The notes below the pieces were generated by a model. The model saw only the letters and a program-made list of their open reading frames with translations, was not told the origin of the DNA and did no database searches. The translations under genes and the position numbers were made by a program. This document shows, piece by piece, positions 6,309-7,492 of a stretch of DNA of 7,492 nt. How positions within the stretch are numbered: the stretch's first letter is position 1; the number at the start of each line of letters is the position of its first letter. Origin of the DNA: UMGS1519 sp963621885 (GTDB taxonomy: Bacteria; Actinomycetota; Coriobacteriia; Coriobacteriales; Eggerthellaceae); assembly GCA_963621885.1 (NCBI GenBank), contig CAVFFT010000086.1:1-7492 (forward strand), written 5' to 3'.

Positions 6309-6335
6309 ATTATCTGATTACAGACGATGTCGCAA
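6309..6335 (-). promoter_or_regulatory. Candidate promoter of the transporter gene
   Basis: On the minus strand TTGCGA (6335-6330, 4/6) is followed after 15 bp by GATAAT (6314-6309, 5/6). The gap is shorter than the ideal 17. It lies 26 bp before the ATG at 6283, so the leader would be about 20 nt with the GGGGAAG ribosome site inside. The -35 box touches the end of the degenerate repeat at 6333-6358. Confidence 0.4.
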
Positions 6336-6358
6336 GTCGCGAGGCCTTACGGATTGCA
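6333..6358. repeat. Degenerate copy of the nuclease gene's 3' end
   Basis: The stretch beginning caagtcgcg and ending tacggattgca matches 6425-6453, which covers the nuclease stop codon. Both ends align exactly, with a 3-bp length difference and one substitution or so in the middle. The two copies are about 92 bp apart in the same orientation. A shorter relative, cggattgc, recurs at 6406-6413. Confidence 0.65.
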
Positions 6359-6385
6359 GCCGACCTCGTGGAAGCGTCTAGCGCT
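6347..6385 (-). pseudogene. Possible remnant of a second Cys/His module
   Basis: In minus-strand frame this reads SARRFHEVGCNP and then a TAA stop. The intact nuclease ends with SSKRFHDPSC and, 33 residues later, GECNP and a stop. The remnant therefore looks like the first His/Cys knuckle joined to the terminal CNP after an internal deletion. It lies within the repeated segment, which supports common origin. There is no start codon or ribosome site of its own. The match is short and could be partly chance. Confidence 0.4.
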
Positions 6386-6391
6386 GCTGAT

Positions 6392-6469
6392 TCTGCCTTG
6401 TCTACCGGATTGCGGGCGGCGCCACAAGTCGCGGACGGCCCCTACGGATTGCATTCGCCACAAGGCAGA
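6392..6469. repeat. 10-bp inverted repeat around the nuclease stop codon
   Basis: The arm tctgccttgt (6392-6401) is the exact reverse complement of acaaggcaga (6460-6469). The 58-bp interval contains the nuclease stop at 6442-6444. In the mRNA it would close a large loop over the end of the message. It may stabilise or end the transcript, or it may be a by-product of the duplications here. No T-run is present. Confidence 0.4.
6425..6453. repeat. Repeat unit spanning the nuclease stop codon
   Basis: This is the parent-like copy of the element at 6333-6358. It includes the last Cys-Asn-Pro codons, the TAG stop and about 18 bp beyond. Because part of it is coding, this copy is under selection and the distal copy is probably the derived one. 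Confidence 0.6.
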
Positions 6470-7428
6470 TACCCGGCGTCGATAAGTTTCTGGCGGCTTC
6501 CGGTAAACTCCTGCTTGTTGTATTCCTTGACGCTTTCGACCGAACTGCACGAGGGGTCATGGAACCGCTTCGAGCTGGTGTTCAGCACGTAGGTCGCTTC
6601 GACATCATCCGCGGCGGAATCGGATGCGTCGCCCGCGTTCTCGCCGGCGGATTCGGCCGCATCCGCGGAGGTCGACTGCGCCGTATCCTCTTCCGCAAGA
6701 GAGCTCTCCCCTGTTGCGTAGTCAATCGAAATGCCCGGCTGCACGTTGTAGCAGTAGACGTTGAAGCTCACGCCCGCGCCGTCGTCTTCCACCGACCACG
6801 CCTCCATCTGCACGCCGGAGGCAACCAGGTTCTCGCCCTCGAAGATGGGCGTCACGCGATACAGCACGTGGTTGTCCGTACGATGCACGTAGTCCGCCAC
6901 CTCCTCTTCGTAAGGAAGCATGCCTTCAACGTTCATGTAACGCGTGCCGGTAATCAGGTTCTTAGGATTGGCGTTCTCGCCGGCGAGCTGGAAGCCTATC
7001 AGGTGGCAGCGGTTGTACAGATAGTCGTCTTCGACCAGGCCGTCGTAGCGCACCGTATGCCAACCCGAAGGCTTGATCGACCCAATCTTGCCGCGCTCCT
7101 CCGTCGGCATGGTCTCTTCCCCTATCAGGGCAAACGCAACACCACAGCGCCCCAGCGAATCGAGCTCGCTGTAGTCCTCGAAACCGCTGCGGGATTTCTC
7201 GCCATCAGTGAACTGCGGTTCGTTTTCATTAACCTCGACCGAAGGGCTACCCGTGTAGGCGGGAATGGTAGAAAGGTCGAGTGTCGAGGCGGAAACTTGG
7301 CTTCCGGTCTGCTGCGCTTGCTCCGTCTGCGTTGGCGTCGAGCAGCCCGGCAGCAGCGAGAGAGACAGCAGGAAGGCTATCGCGAGCGAGATCAGGCTTT
7401 GCGGTTTCAATAGGGTCGTTATGCGCAT
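6442..7428 (-). CDS. Lipoprotein DNA/RNA non-specific endonuclease with Cys/His tail
   Basis: This 328-residue protein is probably a membrane-tethered extracellular nuclease. The N-terminus is a lipoprotein signal: a basic start, a hydrophobic stretch and lipobox LPGC with Cys29. A low-complexity linker leads to the Endonuclease_NS_2 (EndA/NucA-like, beta-beta-alpha-metal) domain, about residues 65-235. YNRCHLIGFQLAGENANPKN (138-157) carries the DRGH-type motif as NRCH, with H142 the likely general base. TGTRYMNVEG (160-169) supplies N166 as the probable metal-binding Asn. A Ser/Ala/Asp/Glu-rich linker (about 240-277) joins a C-terminal module, VLNTSSKRFHDPSC to LPCGECNP. Its H290, C294, C323 and C326 look like a zinc site, a tail known on related Firmicutes nucleases. 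The ATG at 7428 has AGGAG 6 nt upstream. A TTG one codon earlier is worse placed. Scavenging or turnover of external DNA, or a role in DNA uptake, is possible, but no competence genes are adjacent. Confidence 0.9.
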   Translation of the reverse strand: MRITTLLKPQSLISLAIAFLLSLSLLPGCSTPTQTEQAQQTGSQVSASTLDLSTIPAYTGSPSVEVNENEPQFTDGEKSRSGFEDYSELDSLGRCGVAFALIGEETMPTEERGKIGSIKPSGWHTVRYDGLVEDDYLYNRCHLIGFQLAGENANPKNLITGTRYMNVEGMLPYEEEVADYVHRTDNHVLYRVTPIFEGENLVASGVQMEAWSVEDDGAGVSFNVYCYNVQPGISIDYATGESSLAEEDTAQSTSADAAESAGENAGDASDSAADDVEATYVLNTSSKRFHDPSCSSVESVKEYNKQEFTGSRQKLIDAGYLPCGECNP

Positions 7429-7434
7429 CAATGA

Positions 7435-7439
7435 CTCCT
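7435..7439 (-). promoter_or_regulatory. Ribosome binding site of the nuclease gene
   Basis: AGGAG lies 6 nt before ATG 7428 but only 3 nt before TTG 7431, so it decides in favour of the ATG start. Confidence 0.75.
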
Positions 7440-7445
7440 GGGGAC

Positions 7446-7457
7446 GAATTCGAATTC
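7446..7457. repeat. Palindrome gaattcgaattc in the nuclease leader
   Basis: Two adjacent gaattc units form a 12-bp perfect palindrome between a TAGAAT -10-like box (minus strand, 7467-7462) and the ribosome site. It could be an operator just downstream of the transcription start. No good -35 box was found, partly because the window ends nearby. Confidence 0.35.
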
Positions 7458-7492
7458 TCAGATTCTAGCGGCAAGTTATGCCAACGCGCGCG

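Noticed and set aside
6559..7413. 284-residue plus-strand frame opposite the nuclease gene
   Set aside because: The minus-strand frame has a lipobox, catalytic motif and zinc tail. This one has only Arg/Val/His-biased shadow sequence.

Overview
The window looks like bacterial chromosome, moderately GC-rich, with most genes on the minus strand. An IPSTG-type sortase signal, a Pro-Asp cell-wall-spanning repeat and a lipoprotein nuclease point to a Gram-positive. The overall flavour resembles gut Actinobacteria of the Coriobacteriia (Eggerthellaceae-like). That assignment is an impression from protein style and was not tested by a search.

Layout from left to right. Positions 1-465 are a gene graveyard: the last codons of a plus-strand gene, a long inverted repeat, the 3' end of an aldo/keto reductase (minus) and the 3' end of an unidentified plus-strand gene. 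The last two meet head to head at about 362 with both 5' halves missing, as expected from one deletion across a divergent gene pair. Positions 466-614 are non-coding and hold an imperfect palindrome. Positions 615-1871 (minus) encode an AAA_14/DUF4143 ATPase. Its control region carries two nearly identical TGCGTC-N2-GACGCA palindromes 75 bp apart that flank a candidate promoter. Positions 2108-5008 (minus) encode a large secreted beta-helix surface protein with a Pro-Asp stalk and a C-terminal sortase-type anchor. Positions 5072-6283 (minus) encode an ArsB/NhaD/SLC13-like ion transporter. Positions 6442-7428 (minus) encode a lipoprotein DNA/RNA non-specific endonuclease with a C-terminal Cys/His (probably zinc) module. 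The spacer between nuclease and transporter holds degenerate copies of the nuclease gene's 3' end.

The four intact genes run in the same direction. Gaps of 63 to 236 bp and separate candidate promoters suggest mostly independent units rather than one operon. Two products act outside the membrane (surface protein and nuclease), one is an integral membrane transporter, and the ATPase is cytosolic. No known phage, IS element, CRISPR array, tRNA or rRNA was recognised. The least explained parts are the paired operators at the ATPase gene and the eroded repeat behind the nuclease gene.
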